26,895 nucleotides of DNA from Mesotaenium endlicherianum (lineage: Eukaryota; Streptophyta; Zygnematophyceae; Zygnematales; Mesotaeniaceae): positions 237,370 to 264,264 of the forward strand of contig WELA01001907.1 of assembly GCA_009602735.1 (NCBI GenBank), given 5' to 3'. This document shows positions 1-15,137 of this stretch, one piece after another. How positions within the stretch are numbered: the first letter of the stretch is position 1; every line of letters begins with the position of its first letter. The translations under genes were made by a program, and so were the position numbers. The notes below the pieces were generated by a model. It ran no database searches. It saw only the letters and a list, made by a program, of their open reading frames with translations, and was not told where the DNA came from.

Positions 1-104
1 GGGGGGGTGTTGGAGGAGAGGGTACATGCAGAGAAGGCATTCAGGGGGAGGGGGATGAGGTACAAACGGATAACGGTGGTGGTGGGAGAGGGGCGTGTGG
101 GCAG

Positions 105-766
105 AGCGTGGCGGAGAGCGAGTGCCGGCGAGCGCATGACGCCGCGCTGGACGCGTACCACGCCGCCTTTGACAAGTCGGCCCCGCCCACGGAGGTCCGC
201 CACCCTCCCCTTGACTCTCGCGGGTTTGCTGGCTGCTTCTGGCCCGTGCCTCCTTGGGGGCTTCTCCATCTCCTCCTGTCACGGGCGGGGGGTGTGGGTT
301 GCAGCCCAAGCACCTCCCGTGCTGCTCTCACACACGTAGTTGAGGGGCGGGGCATGTGGCAGGCAGCGCTAGGGGTGGCGCAGGAGGCGGCCGTGCGGAG
401 GGCCATGGGCGTGTTTGCCGACACCGCTGTGGCCTCCGCCAGCTGCGCCCGCGACTTTGAGGCCCGCCTTCAGGCGGCCATGGCCAAGTCCTTCCAGGTC
501 TGCTCCCTTTCCCTGATATTTGTGTCGAGTTTTGGAGAGGCGACGACACTCCAAACCTGCAGTCCACGTGGCGCTCGCTGTCGCTTGCTCATGGCTGGTG
601 GGTGATGCTGAGAGACGGGGTGGCAGGAGCACAGCGCCAGAGTGTATGCGGAAGCGGAACTGGCGTGCGCGCGTCAGGTGGGCCACATGGAGGCCCAGCT
701 GTCGCGCGCGGCCCACTCCTCCACTGCCACGCTGGACTCGGTCCTGCAGGTATGTGCACTGTACCC

Positions 767-798
<32 letters not shown>

Positions 799-1741
799 CG
801 TGTGGTGGGAAGAGAGCGTGTCAGTCTCATCAGATAATGGGAGTCAGAACGTGATGGGTGACGAAAGCTGATGCCGATGTCTGCTTGCTTTCTGCTCTCA
901 TTTTGTGTGTGTGTGTGCGCGTCCGCAAGCAGCTCCTGGATGGATTGCTGGCGGAATACGAGCACAAAGTGGAGGGCCCTGCCAAGTGGCAGCACCTTGC
1001 TGCCTTCATGCACAAGAGGTACAGCTGCTTCTGCTTCAGCTGGTGACCAGCTGCCGCGGCTGCTGGGTGATAACTGGCTGCGTATGGAGAGGGCCCATCT
1101 TTGGCTGCTGCTGCTCCCAGCATGTGGTGGAGCGGGAATGATGACGGGAGGGGTGCGTATGCGCAGCTTTGGGGGAGTGCTGCGCGACCTGGTGGACCGC
1201 CGGGCCCAGCAAGCATCTGCTGAGCTGGCGGCATCAGAAGCGCAGGTGAAGGCTCTGAGGGAGAGAGTGAGTGCGGTGGAGCAGCAGCTGGCGGGCAGCC
1301 AGGAGGACGTGCACGAGTGGAAGGCCCGCCAGCGAGAGGCGGCCGCGCAGCATGCGGATGCGGCCCAGAGCCTGGCCTCCCTTGAGGCGCAGTCGGCTGG
1401 CCTCTCCAAGCAGCTGAACAGCGCGCTGGCAGCGGCTGCCAGCTGGCAAGCAAAGCATGAGGCTCTCGAGGAGAGGGCGGCAGCGGTGCGGCGCACGCTC
1501 GAAGCGCAGCTGCAGTCTGCCGGGAGCCAAGTCAGTGTGTTTTCTTCTGCTGGTGCTCTCCCTTGCCGGTTGTGAGAAGCATGAAGCTTTGCTGCAGCTG
1601 TAAACTCCGTGTATGCAAGGAGGGACATTTGAGGCCGGGGACGGGTTTGATCCTGTGCGGGCGGGCGCAGACAGCAGAGCAGCGGCGCAGAGCGGAGGCA
1701 CTCGAGGAACAGCAGCGAGCCGCTGCTCGCAGCCAGGTGCT

Positions 1742-1779
<38 letters not shown>

Positions 1780-3440
1780 GTGGCATCTTTCAGCTGCAGC
1801 ACTAGAGGCGCGCCCAGGGCGGGCTGTTTGTGTAGAAGTGTGCGGTCATATACTTCTGACTTTCACTGGGGCTGGGGGAGCTGATGCAGGAGCAGCAGCA
1901 GCAGCAGCTGGCATCGGCGTCGCAGAAGTTGTCGGAGCATACCTCTGCAGCTGCGGTGCGCTTGCTCAACCCACCTGATGCCGCTTCACGATCTGGCTGG
2001 TTGGCAGACAGACCGGCTGACTTCATCCACAGCCTTGCCACGTTTGTCTGCAGTGGTCCAGCTCCTCTAAGGGTGTCTCGCCGTATCTTTTCTCTGTGTT
2101 TGGGTGCGTGTGTGTGCGTGCGTGTGTGTGCGTCTGTGTGTCTGCAGGCCTACCAGGAGCAGCTGCAGCACACTAAGAGCGAGCTGAGTGCGGCACGAGC
2201 GGAGGTGCAAAATTTGCAGGCAGCAGCTGTGGCCATGCAGGAGTCCAGTGCCTCCTCTGGTGCGTTCGCCGCCCGTGCCTTGTTGTGGTGCAGGAGGAAC
2301 GGAGGATAATGTCTGGCCATCCTCCGTGCCTATTGTGGGGCGTGCTGGTTTGTGTACATTGTCTGAGGCTGATGAGTTCATGTCTGCGCCTTGCTTTGAG
2401 AGACAGGTCGGGAACTTCAGGCGGCAGCCAGAGTAAAGCAGCAGCAGCTGGAAGCTGAGCTGCGATTGGCTCAGCAGAGGGCCAGTGCTGCAGAGGATGA
2501 GTTAGCGCGGCAGCACCTGGCAGCTAAACGCAATGTGGAACGGGCGGAAAGATTTGAGAAGATGCATGCCGCTTCAGAGGCTGAGGTTCAGCTGCTGCGC
2601 CGGAGGGTGCAAGCAGCAGAGCAAGAGAAAGGCGACCATGAGAGCAAAATGGGGCGGCTGATGGGCAACATGCACTCCAATGAGCGTCACAGTGAAGGCT
2701 TGCAGAAGAGACTGGCAGACGCCGAGGAGCGGCTGCGACAGTTACTGCAGGATAACCGCGACGCAGTTGCCAGAGGTTTGTACTCCAATCATTTCCCTTG
2801 GGCGGGTCCTCGTCTACACTTTTTGTGAGCCTCCACCATATATATACACATATATATGTATTACTGGCCTTAGGGCCTTCCAAAGTTCTCAGGCTGATCA
2901 TAATTTTGAAATGTATATTGTCTTGCACGGCTGACAGGGAGATCCGCAGAAAAATCTGCAGAAGATCTGAAACAGCAAGTCCATGAAAAGGAGGTGCAGA
3001 TGGCCACTTTGCAGAATGAACTTACCACCTCAAAAGCTCATGAGGCTGCTCTGGAGGACGAATTGAAGAGCACGGTGTCAACAGGTGGTGAGACACCTCG
3101 GAGAGGCAAACGAGCACGTGAGCCGGAGCCAACTGACGGTCTCTCCCATGAAGCAGAAGGTGCTGGACTTTCTAGACAGTCGACCCAACGAAGGAAACTT
3201 GATGCAGCTCAGACTCAGACCCCTGTGAAAGAGGAGACTAAAGAGGTGGAGGAAGTAGACCCGGCTGTGCAACACCAGGCCCAGGCCGAGGGTCAGGATG
3301 CAGTGCAGAAGCTGACAAAGCAGGAACTCAAGCGTAGGCTCACAGATATGGGCTACGGGCACGAAGTGCTTGCACTTCGCAATCCATCCAAGCCAGATCT
3401 TGTTAGTCTCTATGTCAAGCATTTAGATGCTGGAGTATGA
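105..3440 (+). CDS. Guanylate-binding-protein-like gene, 3' portion (10 exons)
   Basis: This is the C-terminal part of a plant-type guanylate-binding protein (dynamin-superfamily GTPase with helical domain and long coiled coil; Arabidopsis GBPL3 is the nearest kind I recognise). Proposed exons are 105-194, 363-497, 627-749, 933-1018, 1167-1530, 1671-1736, 1881-1955, 2148-2259, 2407-2775 and 2938-3440. All junctions are GT-AG with matching phases, giving 640 codons plus TGA. Recognisable blocks are LLDGLLAEYEHKVEGPAKWQ (fourth exon), SFGGVLRDLVDRR (fifth), a long heptad-rich coiled coil through the ninth, a basic patch RRGKRARE (tenth), and a SAP-like C-terminus LTKQELKRRLTDMGYG followed by LRNPSKPDLVSLY. 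The GTPase domain must lie left of the window. The first exon boundary and the acceptor of exon 1881 (alternative 1890) are the least certain. In plants such proteins act in nuclear or immune condensates; that role is only inferred here. Confidence 0.85.
768..797 (+). repeat. (CAG)10 microsatellite in intron
   Basis: Ten perfect CAG units lie just inside the intron after the exon ending at 749 of the GBP-like gene. The intron placement is supported by the GT donor at 750 and by the protein match resuming at 933. If the intron were retained, the repeat would read as polyglutamine in the same frame. Confidence 0.95.
1743..1778 (+). repeat. (CT)18 microsatellite in intron
   Basis: Eighteen CT units are followed directly by AG at 1779-1780, which makes an almost ideal 3' splice site. 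Using that acceptor would put the next exon in a frame that does not match the coiled coil, so it is treated as intronic here. Other introns of the same gene carry GT-rich tracts (905-917, 2099-2142) and an AT-rich tract (2838-2859). Confidence 0.95.
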
Positions 3441-3861
3441 AATACCACATCACTGGCAGTTGCACACAAATGTCTTGTTCCTGACATGCTCCTGTGCTTC
3501 ACTCGACATGTTGAAAAATTTGCGACTCACAACTAATATACAGATTCATTATCATTGTTTTCGCAGACAGGAAGGCAAGGAATATGTTTCGCAATTTTGA
3601 AGTAGATCAAGACATATGATGTTGACCTCTAATATACCCACTGCAATCTGACCTATACACTGTAGCCATCTTTGAAGACTGTTATACCCCACGCCCAAAA
3701 GGGTAGCTACGGGTAACTTATAGATGACCACCATATTGTTTGGACTAACGCAGGCAATTGACCAGCAGTACTAGCTAACGTGGAGCTGGGAGCACAGGGG
3801 TGAGCCATTCTATGAGAACAAAATCCAAAATGTAAAACCTTGATCGCCTCACTAATTGTGC
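3441..3861. other. Convergent intergenic spacer
   Basis: This 421-bp stretch separates the stop of the GBP-like gene from the stop of the PP2A gene on the opposite strand. It must hold both 3' untranslated regions and polyadenylation sites. I see no coding signal and no polyadenylation hexamer I would defend. Confidence 0.6.
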
Positions 3862-7830
<3,969 letters not shown>

Positions 7831-7885
7831 CCTGGCCGAGTTCCCTTTAACAACACAAATGGACGAAGTACACTACAATATGCAC

Positions 7886-7897
7886 AATATATTATAT
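7886..7897 (-). promoter_or_regulatory. Possible TATA-like element of the PP2A gene
   Basis: An AT-only stretch reading ATATAATATATT on the minus strand lies about 56-67 bp upstream of the PP2A start codon at 7830. It would imply a very short 5' leader. Nothing else in the first few hundred bases upstream stands out. This is position plus composition only. Confidence 0.25.
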
Positions 7898-9493
7898 GTA
7901 AAGAACGTCCCCTTTCTGGCCGGTGTACGAGAAGCACTTGCTACTCTATCGCTCTTCCTGTGCGATGTGAGGCCATCTATGACTGATACACGAATCCAAC
8001 AAGGCTCTTAGAAAGTGGACGATGCTAACTAATGTACAGAAGCTTGATGGCTAGATGAGGTAACTACCACTACCTACCGGACAAAGTCGAGGCCCGTAGA
8101 GCTCAGGGGAAACAACGTCCGACCGACAGTACCATCTTATCGACTCCTTCCTCTTGCTTAACGACCCCTCATAGCACCCAATTCCGTCCGCTCGGCACGG
8201 CTCATCACGGTTTGGTTCTGGTGAGTTGTTTTCGACGTTGAACGTCAGATCGGCACTCGCGGGTGGTCGATAAAAAAGTGTTCAACGGCCATTCGGTCAA
8301 GACGATAAGTTTCAACTCCCTCATCTTTTGGTGACTAAAACTCACTAAAACAACAATTACTCACCATATTTGATTAGGGACAACCTCATAAGGTTCTCTT
8401 ACTATTCAGCAAAATGACATGCACTGGCGTGCCTGCGCTCATCTTACAGATGTCGTACTTTTACATCCTTTCAAGCACATTATTCTCGATACAATCAACA
8501 CTTTTCTTTCTCTTGACCTCAATGTTTAGTATGTGCTCCACACCTCTCCACCCTCAAATAATGCACCAAAGTTTGTTCTTCACACAACTCTTCGGCATTG
8601 CTTATATAGGGTACATATAGGATACTTTGTAAGTTTGGCATTGTTTGATTACTTTTCCAGTAACTTCCTTTCGCAAAATTTGCTCGGAACTAAAGTCTTT
8701 TGGCTTCTATTTTAATTGTGATAATTTACTACAATTATCCCATAAAAACAACTATCGATTGTAACTATCAAGTGCTCTCGAAATCTGTGTAATGTGTGAG
8801 TGCCTACTTCAACAATTATATTACTTGCTGAATTAGTTTAGGTGCATGCTCCTATGGGGTGCAAAGTGAGGAGCAGCACATCACACCCTGCTTCCCGGTC
8901 CTCCAGTCGACACCTTCGCGCTTTTACCTGACTCCCCTTAGCTGCTTCTATTCTTTTCCCAATTTTTGCAATTAATTTTGTAGCGATAGGGGGGACTGGG
9001 CGGGGAAAGTGGGAGGGGAAGGGGAAGGGGGGAGAGGAGAGGGAATTGGCGGGGGCAAATAATCCCTTCTCAAGAAGGCCCATTGAGCAAGCACTGGAGA
9101 GACCAAGGGGGGCTGCAAACACCAAGTTTCATTGTGTGGGACACAGGTTCGCGAGCCACTGTGCAGCCGGCAAGAAGCATGCCTGTCTCTGGCAGGGATG
9201 ACAGTCGTTCTGGAGCTTGAGGGGCAGCGGACCTTCGTCTTTTCCTTCTCTAAGCAACTCTCTCAATAGCTCCTTATCTCCTCATGTCACTTCTTCAGCA
9301 GGAGTGTCCCATTTGAGCTCTCAAATGTCTCAAAAGGCCTCAGGGCTGGAACTCCTACAAGATGTCCTCAGATCAATCAACACTCAACATCACTGAGCCC
9401 TTGTCCGAGCCTCAACCTATCCTTTGAGACTCCTCCATGGGTGTCTAGCACAGAATTTGCAAATATTGGCTCAAGCCTCCTGGAAGCAATTGA
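7898..9493. other. Intergenic, AT-rich stretch without a supported gene
   Basis: The left part must carry the PP2A promoter. From about 8340 to 8830 the DNA is strongly AT-rich, and the short open frames there are hydrophobic by composition only. A G-rich block occurs at 8989-9056. No known protein motif or RNA gene was recognised on either strand. Confidence 0.5.
8989..9056 (+). other. G-rich block with quadruplex potential
   Basis: About 70 bases hold repeated runs of three to six G separated by one to four bases (GGGGGG, GGG, GGGG, GGG, GGGG, GGGG, GGGGGG and so on). This satisfies the usual four-run pattern of an intramolecular G-quadruplex many times over. A function is not implied; it lies between the PP2A promoter side and transposon remnants. 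Confidence 0.6.
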
Positions 9494-9771
9494 CAACATC
9501 AAGTCGTCCACAGTAGGGACGTAATCTGTAACTGGCTGGAACGTTTCCAATGTGCACTAGACAAACATCCCCTTCTCCTCCCCTCCTTATTTTTAAGCGT
9601 ACAGCCGGGGCCCTGAGAATTGTCAACGTCATTGCTGTTGATTGACACTAGACATTGTGCGTGGCAGCTGTAGGAACTGTCACCTCTCAGCGGCCAAGCT
9701 GATGATACACAACTTCATACTCTTGGTTAACGGGGAAGGGCCAGATGAAGAGTGCGTCCAATTTCCACCAC
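9494..9771 (+). pseudogene. Weak remnant of a PIF/Harbinger-like transposase
   Basis: Two short stretches in different frames recall the C-terminal part of PIF/Harbinger (HARBI1-like) nucleases. VHSRDVICNWLERFQCAL (from 9506) resembles the HSR..R..IE..FGRFK.R segment. AAKLMIHNFILLVNGEGP followed by DEEC (from 9693) resembles the C..LHNFL segment followed by an acidic tail. Between them the frame is lost. No terminal inverted repeats, upstream transposase domain or start codon were identified. A strong donor-like GTAAGTAT follows at 9774. The call rests on remembered family patterns and is tentative; a chance match cannot be excluded. Confidence 0.3.
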
Positions 9772-9989
9772 CGTAAGTATCGACCTCACATTCTCCAGCT
9801 TGAGGACCCCCCCTTATCTTCAGTGCTGTACATCACGTGCTGGATGGAAAGCCCATCGGGTCTTGGAGCTTGTTGCACTTGTGCGTTTCCTTGTGCTCGG
9901 GTGGTGCTACGGGTGAGAGTGTGCACGGGGAAGAGGTAGATGGGTGGGTGGGTGCTGCTGTGTGCCTCAAAGTCCTACTTCCACCCCGA

Positions 9990-10800
9990 TGTCATGACTC
10001 ATGAGGTCGGGACCGTCGCCCAAGCCGAGCCACACGTGTGTCGACCATCGACCTAGGGAGGCCGACTTTGACTTGGCTTTACGCGTTCATATGTTGACTT
10101 TTGCTAGCGTTCCAAGTCACTAAGGTGTAGAGCGTTGAGTCATCTTCCGAACGGCACCGATTCCGCGCCATTTGGTCAAGTATTGAGCGAGATGTTTGCG
10201 ATCTAGACCGCGCCACCTATCGGCCCCTAGCGAAGTTCCACCAAGGGCCACTTTGTGACTCAATGTGCCTAAAGGTCACATTGTTGGCTCTTCGCGACTC
10301 CAAGGACCTCTAGCCATTAGCGTACAAATCCGCGAGCTTGACAAAGTACACTTAGCATGTATGAGCATAATATATGAGCACCACTAGAGCTATCACTTGG
10401 TGACTGCATCACTCATTCCTAGAGGAGGCTTCCTCACGTTTTAGATCTACTTTTGAGGCGTTATCTAGGTAGCATTGGTCGAGGTAAGCTCTGCCAATAA
10501 GAGTCATGCATCCTCTTCTTTGCACTATATTTGATTGGTGTGTGTTGTGTTTAGCCAATAGGAGAGCTAGTACTTGCTTTGCCTCCACTTTCGTGGATCT
10601 TCAGCGCCGATTTTGCAAGGAGTATATAGCATATGATGCCCCTAGAAGGACATCTTTTTAGAAGTCAATTATGCCAACTGTAAGCCACAAAGTTATTAGT
10701 AAAGTTTGTAATTTTACCTTTTGTGTTTTCAGGACCACTTAGTCTCTCTCTTGTGAAGAGCAGGCCCTCCTGGCTTCTAGTCACTTGAAAAACGTCACAA
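9990..10800 (+). mobile_element. Candidate 5' LTR of the methyltransferase-bearing retrotransposon
   Basis: The stretch begins TGTCATGACTCATGAGG, a typical Ty3/gypsy-style LTR start. It contains CCAAT-like boxes near 10492, 10533 (inverse) and 10553, and a TATATA at 10623-10628, as expected for U3. It ends somewhere before the gag start at 11003. I could not place its 3' end or a convincing primer-binding site, and no second copy exists in the window because the element is truncated. The boundaries are therefore approximate, and the LTR identity rests on position and promoter-like content. Confidence 0.4.
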
Positions 10801-11002
10801 GTGTTGAGCAAAGTCACAGCTTAAACCCTGCCATAGGATTACTCTTGAAGATCATGATGTGCTTCCACTGATCTTTTGGACCAGACTTCATTCGTTGTTA
10901 TCCTACCAGATTACAGTCTTGGGGTGCTCACTCTGGAGAGTACACGCTCCCTACTTCTGAAAACATCTCTCTTTGCCTGCAAGCAATTAGAGTCTTAAGT
11001 AT

Positions 11003-12186
11003 ATGCTCACCCGTAGTGGGCTATCTTATCAACCTTACTATGAAGGGGTTAGTGGCGAGGACTCAGACTCAGATCTCAATATTGTCACTAATCCACCTGA
11101 GGAGGAGCAACCATTGCCCCCTCAGCCTACGGCCTTCTACGAGCCACCTCTTTAGTGGACTTACTACGATCCCTCGTTCTCCATGGCAGGTGACCAGGAT
11201 ACGAAGGTAGACAGGGCCTCCCTCTTCTGCTTCAGCGGCAGGCCAGGCACCTGCGATCTGGACAACACTATCTCTGAGTTTGAGGCTGACTTCGAGAACG
11301 CTAAGCTCAAACACCCGCGCTCACTAAGCGCCAGGTGTTTGGCACGCTCATGCGTTACCTTCTCTACAAGGCTCGCAACACCTATCTTGAGAAGGCAGCC
11401 GAGATCCTCACGCGCACGGAGCTTGTGGGGGACGTTTAGACCCCTCTGGCTAACCCAATTTAGGCCTTCTGGGAAGTCCTCAGACAGAAGTTCCATTCCG
11501 CCACTGAGGAGAAGGTGTACGAGCTACACCGCTTCTTCCGTCGCAAGAAGGACACAATTCGCATGATGTATCGACGTCTGACCCTCCTACGTCAAGACGT
11601 GGGCACGGTCACTGACCGAAAGGCAGCGGAGATCTTCTTGCGAGCTGTGGAGTCGCGTCTGAGGGAGAGAGCTATCGCCCCCCTCATCAACCGCAAGGAT
11701 TCCAAATACTCACTAGAGAACGCTTACCTCTCAGTTGAGAAGCACAGCCTGGCCGCCGCACGGAGAAATATCAGCAATTGTGTGGCCCTCAAAACTACGG
11801 GCGTATGCCAGGAGGCCGCGGTACTGCCAGCTTCTTTGATGCGCCCAGCCCCTGCCCGCCAGCTCTACCAGCCGCAGCCTTAGCGCTCGCAGCTGCCCCA
11901 ACAGACTCGGCAGCGCGGAGCTCCGCGCGGCCATATGTCCATGGCCGCCACAACGAGCGACCCCTGCTGGTCTTGCGGGAAGATGGGCCACTCTCGTTGT
12001 GACTGCACGCTTGCGCAAAACGGCAAGCCCGGCGATTGCATCTATTGTGGCAACGCCGACCACCTGCAGGTCGTCTGCCTGCAGAAGAAGGCGACCTCGA
12101 GAACGGGCGCGCTTGAGACGGATCATCCGCCGCAGCGGGCCAGCGAGGCATGCGTATCCCTCGCGCTGGCGGACGTCGCGCGATGA
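11003..12186 (+). pseudogene. gag: Retrotransposon Gag with two CCHC zinc knuckles (decayed)
   Basis: Gag would form the virus-like particle and bind element RNA. It starts at ATG 11003 with MLTRSGLSYQPYYEG, a start typical of Ty3/gypsy Gags. A capsid-like helical part follows (FGTLMRYLLYKARNTYLEKA, then YELHRFFRRKKDTIRMMYRR). Two CX2CX4HX4C zinc knuckles come last: CWSCGKMGHSRCDC near 11968-12009 and CIYCGNADHLQVVC near 12037-12078. The copy is dead as written. It has in-frame TAG at 11153, 11437, 11461 and 11881, a TGA at 12184, and a frame change near 11310-11322 consistent with a small indel. Apart from these breaks the protein is continuous, so decay is fairly recent. GC content is much higher than in the flanking DNA. 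Confidence 0.85.
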
Positions 12187-13936
12187 CGGCAGCCGCGGCC
12201 ACGACTAGCGCCGTGATGACGCCCGGCGAGGATCACTGAAGCTACGACGCTCTCAGCAAGGCGCTGATAGCGGCCGTAGCCGAGATCACGCCCCTACACG
12301 CTCGCGATGCCAGCACGTATTGGCTACGACGCGTGCGGGGCACTCTACGCCCCTGCCAGCTGTGCGCGTCCCGCTCAGGCATCCGCCAGTAGCAGACGGG
12401 AGCGACCCGACAGGCTGACCGCTGGCAGATGCCCATCTGGTGCAGCCCAGCCAGCCGGTGCCACAGGTCGTCATAAGGACAAGCCGGCACTAGCGCCAGC
12501 GCAGGTAGCATAGACGCGGGCTACGACCTTGGCCTGCATCGCTCTGCTATCGACAACAGGGCCAACCATTGCCAACCCAGCGACAGCGGGTGTTCCCCTG
12601 CGAGCCCGCCAGACGGCTGCGCAGGCCACGACGACCCTCGGCGCCTGCACCGCGCACCTGTGCGCGGATCTGCGCTCGAATGAGCGGCATGAGCACAGCC
12701 GCCTGCTGCTGGCTGCAAGCGGCAGGTTCTAGCAGCTGTTGCCACGTGGCGCGCCCTTGGCATTCGAGACGCCACGCGCCAGCGCCGGCATCGCCACCCG
12801 TATCCGTGCGCCAGGGACGCCGTTGCAAAGTTCGTTTCGGCAACCCGACCGCCTTGTCGCAGTCGCGACAAGCTGCGCAGCCACGCACATCAGCCGCTTC
12901 CGCGTGTCGCCACTTGGCGCGCGCTCACGACCGGACACCTTCGGCGTACGGCCGGCAGAGAGGGGCGGCATCTTCCGTTAGGAGGGGGCATCCCTGACCT
13001 TGCCGTGCAACCTAATTGTTGTGGAGCCACTTGACAGCTCGTACACAACGTCGCTTAGCTTGGGCTTAAACCTTGGCTGCGCACAAAACCCGGGTGTGCG
13101 CGCAGTCTGCGCGGCCAAAGTTGCGCAGGGCTCGCTCGCGCGCAAGCGACCCTCCCAAGCATCGCACTGGGCATTCGCAGCCGAGTACGCCGACGGATCA
13201 GCAGCCCGGCTAGTCTGCCTCAAAGGCAACCCAAGGGTGCCACTTGGCGACCTTGCAGAGGCCGTACTGGCCCCTGCAACTGTACCAGCGCCAGCGCCAG
13301 TCCCCGCGGAGGCGTCGGCTTTCTCCAGAGCATCTGCGCCGCCGTCAGAGTCTGCACCAGCATTGGCGCCAGTTGCGCCAGGGTTGGCAGCCGCGCCATT
13401 CAAGGTCCTGGTCCTTTGCGCACGGACGCGGCCACTTGCCGGCGTCCCGGCAGTTCACAGTGTGCCCCGCGAGCGCACACTCGTAGCAGCCGACGGGCGA
13501 TCCGTGGCCGCGCAAAAGCGCGACAATCCAGACCAGGGACGTGGTACGGAGGAGACCCCGCGCCTGCCCCGCTCTCTCCGCGTCCTGGACCCGCCAGCAG
13601 AGCCTGTCGCGTCTGCACCGCACACACTTGCCTCCTCGGTGATGATAGTGCAACTCAGCGTCAAGGTGCTCTCGCTCGCATTGCACCGCATGTGTCCTTT
13701 GCTGAGCGCGGCGTGACGTTCGAGGCGACCCGGCAGGCCGCCCAACTAATGCTTCGTTCACGCGCCGCTGGCTCCGGCACGAGCACTGACAGGCCTAGAG
13801 CCGATGCCTCCACCACAGTGCTCTCCGCTCCTGCTCGACCCCCGCACGAGCGCAGGTTGATCAGCAGCCCCAATGTTGCGTTCTCGAACAACGCGCAAGG
13901 GAACGCGCTGGTCAAAAGCCGGCCCCTCAGCGCATT
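12187..13936 (+). other. Gag-to-protease linker region of the same retrotransposon
   Basis: About 1.75 kb of GC-rich sequence lies between the second zinc knuckle and the protease. Plus frames are open for long stretches (frame of 12187 to about 12997; frame of 13000 to 13716; frame of 13416 to about 13935). They encode Pro-, Arg-, Ala- and Gln-rich, probably disordered protein, with no domain I recognise. Frames change at least twice, and TAG or TGA codons interrupt the first part. The minus strand is also open in places, which the high GC content alone can explain. The region is assigned to the element by position only. Confidence 0.5.
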
Positions 13937-15137
13937 ATGTATGACACAAGCGCGCAGCCGGTCCTTATCAGTCACAGCTATCTCCGGCAGCTGGGCCTCT
14001 CCTCAGCCGACCTGAAGGAGTCGCCCACGCGGATTAACACTGCGGCTGGCACATCAGAGTCCGTGACTGGGCGCACTCAGCTGGCGCTCATCTTCACCTT
14101 TTGGTCGAGAACCGAGGATGAGACGACAATCCATCGTCACGCGCTCGTGACGCGCTCTGACAACGTTGACGTCCTTTGGGGGCAAGACGTGCTCTTTCCC
14201 ATCGTAGCCGCGGTGGATAATTGAACCAAGCGGGCACACTATCGGCCCGACTGGCGCTCTGGAGGCACGCGCACGGCCTCATTGCCACTCGACATTCTGG
14301 ATTGGCGACCCACATCGGCGGCACTCTACGGCCTCATGGCGCTAGGCGACAATGGCGATCGGCTCAGCGTCATCCAGACGAGCAAGGGCGGCTCAAAGGA
14401 TGACGACATGTCTGTTGGGGCAGACCTGCTCCAGCCTGAGGACGAGGAGCCTGAGCTACCAAGCGCAGAGATCCACCTCTTCGCACATGAGCAGGCAGAG
14501 CTGCTGACAGCGCAGGCCCAAGAGTTCGTGCGCATTTACGCAGCGCAGCACGCCGTGATGCGCTAGATGACAGCAGCAACGACCGCCGCCGCCGACGCCG
14601 CTACAACAGCAGTGGCTACGGCCGCTAGAGCCCACGAGCTCCTCGCAGCCACTGCCAACACGGTTCGTCCATTCGTCCCTGAGGTGCCCCCGCGCAAGAG
14701 GGCGCGCTTGCCCGCCACACGGTCCGACGTCCGCCTGCGAGAGGAGGTGCCGGTGGGAGTGACCATGCAATTTCAGATGGCATCCCAGCCACCTTCGCCG
14801 TCGATGCACCCAGACGATACCAACCGCCGCACAACCGCCTTAGAGGAGGAGGCCCTGCGCTAGGCCGCCTACCACCTCCTGACTGGCGAGAAGTTGTATG
14901 AGAGGGCGCCAAAGGAGGCCTACGAGGAGTCGACCGAGGCATCCTTGTAGGCCATGCTCGTCACAATCGTCGCTCGCGTCCGCCGCATGCTCACCGGTCC
15001 CCCAGGCTTCAGCACGCTGACAGGACCCCCATGCTTTGACAGGCCTACTGGTCCTCCGAGATTTGGCCGCTCTTCCTCCATCGGCCCGTTGAGGTTCAGC
15101 CGGCCTGCGTCTGCCAGGTCCGGCAAAGCCTACCGCT
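13937..15137 (+). pseudogene. Retroviral-type aspartic protease and following linker (decayed)
   Basis: The frame opening at 13937 reads IMYDTSAQPVLIS, matching the catalytic D-[ST]-G-A segment of retrotransposon pepsin-like proteases. It then runs LRQLGLSSADL and, near its end, VLWGQDVLFPI, like the conserved ILGQ/ILVGQ strand of the family. The Gly after the catalytic Asp-Thr is Ser here (GAC ACA AGC GCG). A TGA at 14222 follows, and the same frame continues through TAG codons at 14564, 14861 and 14948. The tail includes repeated TGPPxF units near 14996-15060 and a nuclear-localisation-like PPRKRARLP. In an intact element this enzyme would cut the polyprotein. The missing Gly and the stops make activity of this copy unlikely. 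Confidence 0.75.

Noticed and set aside
369..1802. Very long minus-strand open frame across the GBP-like exons
   Set aside because: It crosses introns, a CT microsatellite and low-complexity sequence, and lies opposite exons with clear homology. It is a composition artefact.
8414..8715. Plus-strand hydrophobic small open frames suggesting a membrane protein
   Set aside because: The region is AT-rich, the frames overlap each other, and there is no homology, signal-peptide logic or splice context.
13345..13761. Minus-strand frame with Cys-rich GCYECALAGHTVNCR resembling a zinc knuckle
   Set aside because: The spacing is CX2CX4HX3C, one short of a true CCHC knuckle. The plus strand here is the element's coding strand, and high GC content opens spurious minus frames.
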